From: Nannocystaceae bacterium
GTDB taxonomy: Bacteria; Myxococcota_A; Polyangia; Nannocystales; Nannocystaceae
Direction of reading: 5' to 3'
Assembly: GCA_016763875.1 (NCBI GenBank)
Contig: JAESSZ010000490.1
Location: 1-10,310 of the forward strand
Length of the DNA stretch: 10,310 bases
Both the position numbers and the translations under genes were made by a program. Positions 1-7,885 of the stretch are shown here, piece by piece; within the stretch, counting starts at the first letter, position 1, and every line of letters starts with the position of its first letter. The notes under the pieces are model-generated. The model was not told where the DNA came from, ran no database searches, and saw nothing but the letters and a program-made list of their open reading frames with translations.

Positions 1-56
1 AGTGGGGACGGCGGCAGTGGGGACGGCGGCAGTGGGGACGACGGTAGTGGGGACGC
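1..56 (+). repeat. 15-bp tandem repeat inside the permease gene
   Basis: The unit AGTGGGGACGGCGGC occurs twice in perfect copies, then once with two changes (GACGGT for GGCGGC at its end), then as a 10-base partial copy. The array starts at the first base of the window, so its true left end is unknown. The unit is a multiple of three and stays in the frame of the permease, coding for SGDGG, SGDGG, SGDDG and SGD. Copy number can therefore change without breaking the gene. It should lie in the periplasmic part of the protein. Confidence 0.9.
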
Positions 57-1152
57 GATCCCAACCGGAGCGTCGGGTTCCGCGACCGGGTTGTTGGGCC
101 GACTCCCCAAACCACCGACGATTCTCGATGGCGGCAGGCTTGGCGGCGTCGACCCGATTTACGATGTGCTCGACGAGGCGGATGGCTGGGAAGACCCGGT
201 GCGAGAGATCGACCGTCTGCGCGAGGCGGGCGCGCTGCCTCCCGCACCCGAGCGCGAAGGGCAGTGGGGCGACCCCGCCCCGGACCGCGGCGTTGCGGGT
301 GAAGGCCCCAACATCGACCTACCGACGGATAAGACGGAGGCGTTGGTCTTTCCGCTGCTCATCGGCAAGGAACTATCCGCCGAGCTGGGCGTCGGTGCAG
401 GCGCGCAGGTCCAACTGATTACCCCCATTGGTCGCATGACCCCCGCTGGCCGCGTGCCGGGTCAACTGGTGACCAAAGTCGCGGGCGTGTTCTTCTCGGG
501 GATGTACGAGTACGACCGCAAGAATGTCTACGCGCCCCTGGCGGTCGTGCAGCGGTTCTTGTTGGTTGGAGATCGCGTCACGGGCATCGAGGTTAAACTC
601 GACGACGTCAACGACATCGACGCGGGCAAAGCGGAGGTCGAACGTATCGTGGCGGCAGCGGGACGCGCGGACGAGCTGCTCGTCGAGGACTGGCGCGATC
701 TCAATCGCAATCTTTTCTCGGCGATGTTCCTGGAGAAGGTCGCGATGTTCATCGCGCTGCTGTTTGTCGTGCTCGTAGCCTCCTTCGGCATTCTGGCGTC
801 GAACCTCATGAGCGTCATGGAGAAGGCCAAGGAGATAGCGATCCTCAAGGCCATGGGCACGCCCGACGCCGGGATCATGCGGATTTTCGTCGCCGAGGGC
901 CTGTGTATGGGGTTGCTAGGCAGCCTGGGCGGGATCGCTTTGGGGTTGGGCCTGTGTGCGGCTCTGGACCGCTTCGGCCTGCCCCTGAACGAAAACGTCT
1001 ACTACATCGAGAAACTGCCAGTCGTCGTGAACCCGGCCGAGGTCGCGCTGGTGGGCGCGGCGGCGCTGGTGATCGTGTGTTTCTCGAGCCTCTACCCGGC
1101 GCTTGTTGCCAGCCGGATTCGGCCTGTCGACGGCCTACGCCACGCCGACTAG
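1..1152 (+). CDS. lolC: Lipoprotein-releasing ABC transporter permease, LolC/LolE family (C-terminal part)
   Basis: This inner-membrane permease extracts outer-membrane lipoproteins and hands them to the periplasmic carrier LolA. The frame is open from base 1, so the N-terminus and first membrane helix lie outside the window; 383 residues are seen. Residues 1-30 are Ser/Gly/Asp-rich repeats, followed by an acidic, Pro-rich stretch to about 110 and then the periplasmic domain. Three hydrophobic helices follow at about 246-270, 300-322 and 348-370. The family motif EKAKEIAILKAMG (274-286) is the coupling helix to the ATPase. YYIEKLPV (about 335) and the ending LYPALVASRIRPVDGLRHAD are typical of LolC/E rather than MacB. 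A TTG at 91 is an internal codon, not a start. lolD follows 91 bp downstream. With only one permease visible I cannot separate LolC, LolE or a single LolF-like protein, so the symbol is provisional. Confidence 0.9.
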   Translation, partial: SGDGGSGDGGSGDDGSGDAIPTGASGSATGLLGRLPKPPTILDGGRLGGVDPIYDVLDEADGWEDPVREIDRLREAGALPPAPEREGQWGDPAPDRGVAGEGPNIDLPTDKTEALVFPLLIGKELSAELGVGAGAQVQLITPIGRMTPAGRVPGQLVTKVAGVFFSGMYEYDRKNVYAPLAVVQRFLLVGDRVTGIEVKLDDVNDIDAGKAEVERIVAAAGRADELLVEDWRDLNRNLFSAMFLEKVAMFIALLFVVLVASFGILASNLMSVMEKAKEIAILKAMGTPDAGIMRIFVAEGLCMGLLGSLGGIALGLGLCAALDRFGLPLNENVYYIEKLPVVVNPAEVALVGAAALVIVCFSSLYPALVASRIRPVDGLRHAD

Positions 1153-1243
1153 GCCGGGCGATTCGGCCGTGCAGTACGAAGCGTATCCCCGCGGCGTTGA
1201 CAGCCTAAATCCCGGCATCTAGGGTACGCGCGCCGAAGGCCAT

Positions 1244-2017
<774 letters not shown>

Positions 2018-2030
2018 GCTTCACCATCGT

Positions 2031-4643
2031 GTGCGTTCGATCGGGTCTAACGCCCGGCGGTCGCAGCGTGGTGCGCTGTGCATTCGAGTGTGGCTGAGCC
2101 TGCTCGCGGTCGCGGCTGTGGTTGGCACTGTGCGCCCCGCGGTGGTGCACGCGGCGCCACCCAGCGGCGCACCGGAGATGCGGGCGTTCGACCCGTCCCG
2201 CATGTTTGGGATGGCTGAGGTCCCGGGGGACGCCTACGGCCAGCCGATCGTCGACATCCGGTTCGAAGGCAACCGGCGCGTCGAATCCGAAGCGATGCTG
2301 CTCGAACTCGACAGCAGCGTTGGCGAGCTGGTGACGACTCGCAAACTCGCATCGGATCTCCGCCGCCTGTGGGCGCTGGGATACTTCGATGACGTCAAGG
2401 TCCAGGCCGAGATCAGCGCGCGCGGCGTGGTGCTGAACTACGTCGTGACCGAGCGCCCGACGATTCGCAAGATCATCGTCGAGGGCAACGACAAGATAAA
2501 GCTGGACGACATCAACGAGGTGTTGGACCTGGAAAAGAACGAGGTGCTCGACCTTGGCAAGGTCAAAGACAACGTCGAGAAGGTGTCGACGCTGTACACC
2601 GAGAGCGGTCTGTTCCTCGCCGAGGTCGCCTACGAGCTGCGGCCCGTTATCGATGAACCCGGCAAGGTCGATCTGGCCCTGGTCGTGACCGAGTCGGAAG
2701 AGGTCATCGTTCGCGGCATTGAATTCGTCGGCAACACGGCGTTTACGGACAAGGAGCTGCGCAAGGCGATCGGCACCCGGTTGGGTGGTTACCTATCCGT
2801 GGCGTTCCCCAAGCGGGCGGGAGGTGTCTTCAACCGCGAGGCCTTCCAGCAGGACTACGCGTTTCTACGCTCGTACTACAGCGACCACGGCTACTTGGAC
2901 ATGAGTCCGAAGGACCCGGAGTTGGCGCTGTCGGCCGATCGGCGTTTCGTTTTTCTGACGATCCCTATCGACGAGGGGCCGCAGTACAACATCGGTTCGA
3001 TCAAGGCCAAGGAGTCGCTCAGCAAGGGCGAAAAGGAGCTGTTCAGCGAGGAAGTCCTCGCCGAGTCGATCGAACCGGTGCTCAAGGTCGGTGACGTTGC
3101 CTCGCTGGGCAAGATCCAGAAGATCCGCGCGGACATCGAGCGCCGCTACAAAGACAACGGCCACGCGTACGTCAACGTCATCCTCGACTCGCGCCCCGAC
3201 AAGGAAAAACTCCTCCTCCACATGAACTTGATCGTGGAGAAGGGGCCGCTGGTTTACATCGAGAAGATCCACATCAGCGGCAACGAGAAGACCTCCGACA
3301 AGGTCATCCGCCGCGAGATGATGCTCGCCGAAAGCGACCTGTACTCCGAAACGGCCAAAGAGTCGTCGCAGTTCCGCGTGCTGCGGTTGGGCTATTTCTC
3401 CAACGTTGACGTCTCGACCTCGCGGGGGTCCGCGGCCGACAGGATCATCCTCAATGTCGAGGTCACCGAGCAACTGACCGGCACCTTCCAGATCGGCGCT
3501 GGCTTTTCGACGATTGAGAACTTCGTCCTTCAGGGCCAGGTCAGCTACGACAACTTCCTCGGTCGCGGTGGCCAGGTGACGGTTGTTGCCCAGGTCTCGA
3601 GTCTGCGGCGTCTGTTCAACCTGTCGTATTTCACGCGGTACTTCCTCGATACCAAGTGGAACTTCGTCTTCAACGTCTTCAACTCTCAGAATATTTTCCC
3701 GAGTTTTTCGCGTAACTCGACCGGGTTCCGCGTCAGCTGGGGTTATCCGTTGGTGCGCGACCTGACGCTGTTCCTCGGTTACAGCCTCGAGAACGTCAAC
3801 GTCGGGTTTGGCACCTTTGGCTCGGTCGGCGGCGTGTTCTCGCCTGGCTCGCTGGTCACGGTGCCGCAGCAGGCTCTCATCACCAACCTGTTCGCGGACG
3901 GGATCACCTCGGCGGTCACGACCCGACTGGCGTACGACACGCGAGACAACTTCCTGTTCCCGACCTCGGGCATGTACCACCAGCTTCGTGGGGAGTTCGC
4001 CAGCAAGTACACGGGCAGCGAAAACCGGTTCAACCGCTACACGCTCGACAGCCGTTTCTACTTCCCGGTGATCAAGAGCAAGCAGGCGTTCCGCGCGTGG
4101 CTCGTGTTCAAGACGCGGCTACAAGTCGGCTTCGTCCACAGCTTCCAGCCCCGCGGCGTGCCGATCTTCGAGCGCTACTTCCCGGGCGGTATTTTCGGCG
4201 CTGGCGAACTCCGCGGGTTCCGGTTGCGTAGTTTGGGCCCGAAAATCAAGGTCGCCGGCTCGCCGGACCCGACCGCGCAACTGATCCCTTACGAGATTGG
4301 TGGCAACTTGCTCACGGCGCTCAACGCCGAACTCGAGTTCATGATCATTCCGCCCGCCAATATCAAGGGCGTGCTGTTTTACGACATGGGCAACGCGTTC
4401 AACACCGAGTCGTTGTACTGCGCGGACCTCAATCCCAGCCTCTTGCCCAAGAGCGACCCATGCGCGCCGTGGAACGCCCGCGACCTTCGCTACTCGCTCG
4501 GCTTTGGCTTCCGGTGGCAGTCGCCGATCGGGCCGCTGCGTTTCGAATGGGGCTTCCCGCTTGATCGCCAACGTCCGACCGAGTTCCTCAGACGGGGCGA
4601 TGATCCTGTCGTGTTCGAGTTCTCGATCGGCAACTCGTTCTAG
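2031..4643 (+). CDS. bamA: Outer membrane protein assembly factor BamA
   Basis: BamA is the outer-membrane insertase for beta-barrel proteins. From the GTG at 2031 the product has 870 residues, within the family range. Residues 1-41 form a signal peptide (Arg-rich start, hydrophobic core LSLLAVAAVVG, cleavage after VHA). Five POTRA domains follow at roughly 72-142, 142-224, 224-318, 318-406 and 407-482, each opening with the typical beta strand and a glycine (DIRFEGN, KIIVEGN, GIEFVGN, IHISGN). The 16-strand barrel runs from about 482 to 870. It carries the loop-6 motif LRGF (727-730) and ends in FSIGNSF with the terminal Phe used as beta-signal. The frame is open further upstream to an ATG at 1944 inside lolD, but that would put about 50 residues before the hydrophobic core, so I prefer GTG 2031 (GTG 1995 is another option). 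No strong ribosome-binding site decides this. Two Cys (797, 811) sit in a late extracellular loop. Confidence 0.95.
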   Translation: MRSIGSNARRSQRGALCIRVWLSLLAVAAVVGTVRPAVVHAAPPSGAPEMRAFDPSRMFGMAEVPGDAYGQPIVDIRFEGNRRVESEAMLLELDSSVGELVTTRKLASDLRRLWALGYFDDVKVQAEISARGVVLNYVVTERPTIRKIIVEGNDKIKLDDINEVLDLEKNEVLDLGKVKDNVEKVSTLYTESGLFLAEVAYELRPVIDEPGKVDLALVVTESEEVIVRGIEFVGNTAFTDKELRKAIGTRLGGYLSVAFPKRAGGVFNREAFQQDYAFLRSYYSDHGYLDMSPKDPELALSADRRFVFLTIPIDEGPQYNIGSIKAKESLSKGEKELFSEEVLAESIEPVLKVGDVASLGKIQKIRADIERRYKDNGHAYVNVILDSRPDKEKLLLHMNLIVEKGPLVYIEKIHISGNEKTSDKVIRREMMLAESDLYSETAKESSQFRVLRLGYFSNVDVSTSRGSAADRIILNVEVTEQLTGTFQIGAGFSTIENFVLQGQVSYDNFLGRGGQVTVVAQVSSLRRLFNLSYFTRYFLDTKWNFVFNVFNSQNIFPSFSRNSTGFRVSWGYPLVRDLTLFLGYSLENVNVGFGTFGSVGGVFSPGSLVTVPQQALITNLFADGITSAVTTRLAYDTRDNFLFPTSGMYHQLRGEFASKYTGSENRFNRYTLDSRFYFPVIKSKQAFRAWLVFKTRLQVGFVHSFQPRGVPIFERYFPGGIFGAGELRGFRLRSLGPKIKVAGSPDPTAQLIPYEIGGNLLTALNAELEFMIIPPANIKGVLFYDMGNAFNTESLYCADLNPSLLPKSDPCAPWNARDLRYSLGFGFRWQSPIGPLRFEWGFPLDRQRPTEFLRRGDDPVVFEFSIGNSF

Positions 4644-4679
4644 GCGGGGCCCGTACGCCGCGCCCCGCGTCGGGCGGGG
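4644..4679 (+). terminator. GC-rich hairpins just after bamA (possible terminator)
   Basis: GCGGGGC at 4644-4650 is complementary to GCCCCGC at 4662-4668, giving a seven-base stem with an 11-base loop starting right at the bamA stop. CCCCGC at 4663-4668 can instead pair with GCGGGG at 4674-4679 around a five-base loop, so the two stems exclude each other. Neither is followed by a T-run, so this is not a classical intrinsic terminator. It may slow polymerase, stabilise the mRNA end, or be chance in GC-rich DNA. Confidence 0.35.
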
Positions 4680-4893
4680 ACGAGTGAGCGACGATTCCGC
4701 CCCCAACCGGGCGGCCTGGGGCAATCCCTGGGCTGACGGGTCGCTGCCCGCGCGTTTGCATCAGCCCACCGTTAGCCGCGGGCCTCCCGTCCGTTGAACG
4801 TTGTATTGCGGGCGGCTGAATCCGCTGCGTGTCGACAGCGTCCAAGTCTGAGCCCGCTTGCCCCCTCGTCACCCCGCTCGTAAGGTCCCCGCT
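4680..4893. other. Gap between bamA and the first skp
   Basis: Together with the hairpins above, about 250 bp separate bamA from the chaperone pair, much more than the other gaps on this side of the cluster. No coding frame here looks real. A promoter for the skp genes is plausible, but the best -35-like element (TTGAAC at 4794-4799) has no good -10 partner. The only clear signal is AAGG at 4882-4885, placed eight bases before the ATG at 4894. Confidence 0.5.
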
Positions 4894-5439
4894 ATGAAGC
4901 TTGTTCCCCTCGTCCTGGTCGCCTCGGTGGCGCTAGGTACCGTCCTCGCCCCGCTGCGCGCCGCCCAGGCTGCGGGCGACGTCGAAACGCTGGAGCGGCT
5001 GGCACTGCTCGACCTGCAGCGGTGCCTCACCGAGACCAAGGAGGGCAAGCGCGCCAAGAAAAAGCTCGAAGGCACGTACGCCAAGGGCCAGGCGCGTATC
5101 GAGAAGAAAACCAAAGACCTGCAGCGACGCTTTCGCGACCTGCAGGCGAAGTCGTCGATGCTCGCGGAGGCCGAGCTCATCCGTCGTCAGCAAGAACTCA
5201 TGCTCGCCGAGCAAGAGGTCCAGCAGATGTCGAGGGAGCTCGAACAGGACGTGACCGAGAAAGAGGCCGTCCTGACCGACACCATCTACAAGAAGCTCGA
5301 AGAGATCGTTGCGCAGGTCTCTCTGGAGGAGAACCTCCAAGTGGTCCTCGTGCGCTCGCAACTCAACATCCTGTACTTCAACCCACAGCTGGACATCACC
5401 AACCGCGTGATCGTTCGCTACGACAAGAAGCATAAATAA
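4894..5439 (+). CDS. skp: OmpH/Skp family periplasmic chaperone, copy 1
   Basis: Skp-type chaperones form trimers with coiled-coil tentacles that hold unfolded outer-membrane proteins on the way to BamA. The product has 181 residues. MKLVPLVLVASVALGTVLAP is a clear signal peptide with cleavage after AQA (residue 26). The mature part opens with LALLDLQRCLTETKEGKRA, matching the OmpH/Skp pattern of a short strand followed by a helix. A long Lys/Glu/Gln-rich coiled coil follows, and the closing strand VVLVRSQLNILYFNPQLDIT returns to the trimer body. I chose ATG 4894 because it starts the signal peptide and follows AAGG at eight bases; an in-frame start at 4858 would add a non-signal leader. The stop TAA shares a base with the start of the next gene. 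Position after bamA is the classic skp place. Confidence 0.88.
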   Translation: MKLVPLVLVASVALGTVLAPLRAAQAAGDVETLERLALLDLQRCLTETKEGKRAKKKLEGTYAKGQARIEKKTKDLQRRFRDLQAKSSMLAEAELIRRQQELMLAEQEVQQMSRELEQDVTEKEAVLTDTIYKKLEEIVAQVSLEENLQVVLVRSQLNILYFNPQLDITNRVIVRYDKKHK

Positions 5440-5987
5440 TGCGACTCGCCGCCGTATTCCAGTCGATATCCCTCGCCCTCGCCGTCAGTGTTGGCGCGGT
5501 CTCGTTTTCAGCGATGCCCGCGACCGCGAATGCCGCGGTCCCCGCGGTCAAGAAGCTGGCGATGGTCGACATGCAAAAGGTGCTCAACGACACCAAGGCC
5601 GGCCGAGCAGCCCGCAAGAAACTCGAGAGCCAAGGCAAGAGCAAGGCCGCCAAGTTCGAGAAGAAACGCAACAAGCTCGAAGCGGACTTCAGCAAGTTGC
5701 AGACGCTCAAAGGTCCCACACTGGCAGCCGCGCAAGAGCAGTTGCAGAAGGACCAGCTTGAGCTCCAGAACTTCTACTCGACGATGCAGCAGGGCCTGAT
5801 GGAAGACGAGGCCAAGCTCACCGAGAAGATCTACAAAAACACTGCGGCCATCGTGAAGGCCATCAGCACTGAAAAAGGCCTGGATCTGGTGCTGGTGCGC
5901 GACCCGATGACGGTGATCTACGCCAAAGACGGCCTCGATATCACCACCGAAGTCGTCAAACGCTACGACGCCAAGCACAGCAAGTAG
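5439..5987 (+). CDS. skp: OmpH/Skp family periplasmic chaperone, copy 2
   Basis: A second OmpH/Skp chaperone of 182 residues, evidently a tandem paralogue of the one before it. The signal peptide runs to about residue 32 with cleavage after ANA. The mature protein begins LAMVDMQKVLNDTKAGRAARKKLE, has a Lys/Gln-rich coiled coil, and ends LDLVLVRDPMTVIYAKDGLDITTEVVKRYDAKHSK. This end matches the first copy nearly position by position (LVR, LDIT, V-RYD-KH). The start ATG overlaps the previous stop by one base (TAATG), which suggests translational coupling, and the purine-rich AAGAAG about eight bases upstream can serve as ribosome-binding site. A short inverted repeat (5993-5997 with 6004-6008) follows the stop. 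Separate roles for the two copies, such as a mixed trimer or different clients, cannot be told from sequence. Confidence 0.88.
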   Translation: MRLAAVFQSISLALAVSVGAVSFSAMPATANAAVPAVKKLAMVDMQKVLNDTKAGRAARKKLESQGKSKAAKFEKKRNKLEADFSKLQTLKGPTLAAAQEQLQKDQLELQNFYSTMQQGLMEDEAKLTEKIYKNTAAIVKAISTEKGLDLVLVRDPMTVIYAKDGLDITTEVVKRYDAKHSK

Positions 5988-6056
5988 GCGCGCGGCGTTG
6001 CTGCGCCGTCCCACTGGCACGTTCGAGAATGCCCGGGCTATGCTTCGCGGCCCGGT

Positions 6057-6515
6057 ATGAAGATCGTCCCGATCACCAGCATTCTTCCGCATCGCTTCCC
6101 GTTCCTGTTCGTGGACCGGGTGGTGGAGACCAAGCCAGACGAGTGGATCGTTTGCGAGCACCTGGTTTCGCATTCGAGCCCGATTTTGCAGGGGCACTTT
6201 CCGGGCAACCCGATCGTTCCGGGTGTCGTGCAGGTCGAGATGATGGCGCAGGCCGCGATCCTGCTGACTTACTACTCTGGCAAGTTCGATCCCAAGACGC
6301 AGATCGGCTACTTCATCGGAATCTCGGAGGCAAAGTTTCGCGCCAAGGCCGTTCCGGGCGAAGTACTTCGGATTCGGATTGAGGCGAAGCGCCTCGGTCG
6401 CGTCGGTCGTTTCTCGGGTGAGGTGCACGCGGGAGACGAACTGAAGAGCAAGGCGATGTTCACCGCGGTGATCGACAAGCGGCCCGACGACGACGCGGCC
6501 GACGACGGCGCATGA
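6057..6515 (+). CDS. fabZ: 3-hydroxyacyl-ACP dehydratase FabZ
   Basis: FabZ is a cytoplasmic hot-dog-fold enzyme that removes water from 3-hydroxyacyl-ACP in fatty acid elongation and competes with lipid A synthesis for hydroxyacyl-ACP. The 152-residue length is typical. LPHRFPFLFVDRV (10-22) is the family opening. GHFPGNPIVPGVVQVEMMAQ (46-65) holds catalytic His47 and Glu61, and the end of the central helix and the sheet (IGYFIGISEAKFRAKAVPGE) also fit. The last residues are a run of Asp and Ala that the fold does not need. No strong ribosome-binding site precedes the ATG. The stop overlaps the next start as ATGA. In many Gram-negatives fabZ lies between lpxD and lpxA; here it follows skp directly and lpxA is not next. 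The related FabA is less likely because the sequence opens with the FabZ-type LPHR-PFL-VDRV. Confidence 0.93.
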   Translation: MKIVPITSILPHRFPFLFVDRVVETKPDEWIVCEHLVSHSSPILQGHFPGNPIVPGVVQVEMMAQAAILLTYYSGKFDPKTQIGYFIGISEAKFRAKAVPGEVLRIRIEAKRLGRVGRFSGEVHAGDELKSKAMFTAVIDKRPDDDAADDGA

Positions 6516-7192
6516 GCATGCCCCTGCTTCGTTGCACGCGGCGGGCTGGGGTCGTGTTGTCGCTGACCGTCGTCCTCGTTGCCTGCTTGGGTGCTGGTTG
6601 CGGCCACAAGGAAGCGCGTCGCCTGACCAAGGCGAGCCGCGCGCTGGGCAACGCGATAGGCAAGGGAGATACCCAGCAGGTGCGCGCGGCCATCGTTCCG
6701 GGCGTCGCGCCTTCGATCAATCTCGACGCGATGTTGCTTGGGACCGCAAAGAAGACTTGGTCGCGGGCGTTGACGAAACCGGTGCAGGCCTCGCCGGAGG
6801 CGATCGTGTTCGTTGAGCCGGGGCGTCCGGTGCTCGCCGTATTCACGGACGAAGGTTGGCGGTTCGCGGAAGACCCAACCGATGTGTACGCCCAAGACAC
6901 GCCGCGTCGGGCGCTGCTTGCATTGGTGCGAGCCAGCCGGCAGCAACGCTGGGACGTGTTGTTGCGACTGGCGCCGCGCCGCTATCGCACCGGTCTTTCG
7001 GTGAAGGACCTGGCGGTGGCGTGGACGGAGGGCGAACACGCCGCGGCGTTGACCGAAGCGAGAGATCACCTCGCAGATCGTATGGCGGGTCCGATTATTG
7101 CGGACGCCCACGAAGCCGCACTCGAGCTCGGTGATGGTCGATTCGCGCGGCTCGAGCGCGAGGGTGATCGCTGGGTTGTGGTGGATTTTTAG
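6512..7192 (+). CDS. Probable lipoprotein of unknown function with two related halves
   Basis: I do not recognise this family. The 226-residue product starts with a basic N-terminus and a hydrophobic core (VVLSLTVVLVACLGAGCG). LVAC fits the lipobox consensus and would make Cys25 the lipidated residue; Cys30 in GAGC is a second candidate. The mature part seems to hold two related units of about 80-95 residues, roughly 43-121 and 133-226. Each opens with RAL, has a helix ending in a charged stretch, and closes on a strand with aromatic residues (VFTDEGWRF; REGDRWVVVDF). That ending resembles small NTF2-like domains, but this is only a guess. The start overlaps fabZ by four bases, so translation is probably coupled and the gene belongs to the envelope operon. 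A second ATG lies two codons in. A lipoprotein here would be a client of the Lol system encoded upstream. Confidence 0.75.
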   Translation: MSMPLLRCTRRAGVVLSLTVVLVACLGAGCGHKEARRLTKASRALGNAIGKGDTQQVRAAIVPGVAPSINLDAMLLGTAKKTWSRALTKPVQASPEAIVFVEPGRPVLAVFTDEGWRFAEDPTDVYAQDTPRRALLALVRASRQQRWDVLLRLAPRRYRTGLSVKDLAVAWTEGEHAAALTEARDHLADRMAGPIIADAHEAALELGDGRFARLEREGDRWVVVDF

Positions 7193-7272
7193 GGCGAGCC
7201 GCCGCCTGCGCGAGCGGAGTCCGGCGCGGTCTCCACCCCGCGTGAGACTCGTGCCGAGCGCCTGATTGCGTT

Positions 7273-7299
7273 GCGATCCCGCGCTCGTTGCAGGATCGC
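7273..7299 (+). other. Inverted repeat downstream of the lipoprotein gene
   Basis: Perfect seven-base arms (GCGATCC and GGATCGC) flank a 13-base loop about 80 bases after the lipoprotein stop. It could be a transcript-end hairpin or a protein-binding palindrome. There is no T-run after it, so termination by this alone is doubtful. Confidence 0.35.
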
Positions 7300-7469
7300 G
7301 CGCGCCGACGGTCGCTGCCGTCACGGTGCTTTGTCCGCAGACGACCCACCCACGCCTCGTAGCGACGTTCAGCTCTGCTCACTTGACGCCGGGAGAGGAG
7401 CACGGCGGATGCGTACACGTGTCGTGCCTGCGGGTGATGTAGCCCCTGCGCCCACGTTGCGTGCCCTTG

Positions 7470-7487
7470 CGCCGCCAAAAAGCGGCG
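7470..7487 (+). other. Inverted repeat with A-rich loop
   Basis: CGCCGC and GCGGCG form a compact six-base stem around CAAAAA. Read on the minus strand the loop is TTTTTG. The T-run is in the loop and not behind the stem, so it is not a standard terminator in either direction. It lies downstream of the minus-strand candidate ending at 7661. Confidence 0.3.
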
Positions 7488-7660
7488 TTACCCTGAAATT
7501 AGTGGCTGGTGGTTCCCGCATTTTGCAGCTCGGTCCGACATTGGTGTCGTGGTCGCGCGTTTGCGAAAAAGTCGACAGACGGCGGGCCGCATCGGACAAT
7601 TCAACAAGTTCGGCGCAGACACCCTGGAACCGGGCAAGCGGCTTGTCGCTTGCAGAACAT

Positions 7661-7885
7661 TCACGCGACCAATGGCGAACCTTTGCGGGATTGGCTGCGT
7701 ATTCCAACCAGCACCTTCGTCCAACCAACACGAGGCCCACGATGCACGCATGGATCACGGACCGCCCATCCAATAAGAAGCGCAAAAAGCGCATCCACGA
7801 AGAGTCGCCGCGACTTGAGTTGCCGTTGGAGCAACCCGCAGTTCAGCCCGATGAGCGGCGCGACACCAAGGGAGAGCAAGAGCAT
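7661..7885 (-). CDS. Candidate small two-helix membrane protein (weak)
   Basis: On the minus strand an ATG at 7885 opens 74 residues. They begin with MLLLSLGVAPLIGLNCGLL, then a basic turn QRQLKSRR, then LFVDALFALLIGWAVRD. This is a clean pattern of two membrane helices joined by a positively charged loop, unlike the other frames of this gap, and the first 40 codons mostly end in G or C. The last 30 residues look less protein-like. The overlapping minus frame near 7660-7790 also carries a hydrophobic run (IHACIVGLVLVG), so the gene might be frameshifted or decayed. The frame is open further upstream but without family features, and GGGA just before the ATG is too close to be a normal ribosome-binding site. 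It would be divergent from the regulator at 8122. No family is recognised; it may be a chance frame. Confidence 0.25.
   Translation of the reverse strand: MLLLSLGVAPLIGLNCGLLQRQLKSRRLFVDALFALLIGWAVRDPCVHRGPRVGWTKVLVGIRSQSRKGSPLVA

Noticed and set aside
2..418. Plus-strand frame with a Val-Gly-Thr repeat at the left edge
   Set aside because: It is the 15-bp array read in the wrong frame; the frame that continues into the permease motifs is the real one.
2865..3980. Minus-strand open frame of 371 codons opposite bamA
   Set aside because: Long but purely a shadow of the BamA frame; no hydrophobic pattern or motif, and BamA is beyond doubt.
6029..6382. Plus-strand open frame overlapping the fabZ start
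   Set aside because: Out of frame with fabZ, which has its catalytic His and Glu; the translation has no features.
5508..6428. Minus-strand open frame across skp copy 2 and fabZ
   Set aside because: It spans two well-supported plus-strand genes and their gap; composition is typical of antisense GC-rich frames.
7501..7530. Sigma-54-like TGG...TTGCA before 7525
   Set aside because: The distance between the GG and GC elements is two bases too long for a -24/-12 promoter.
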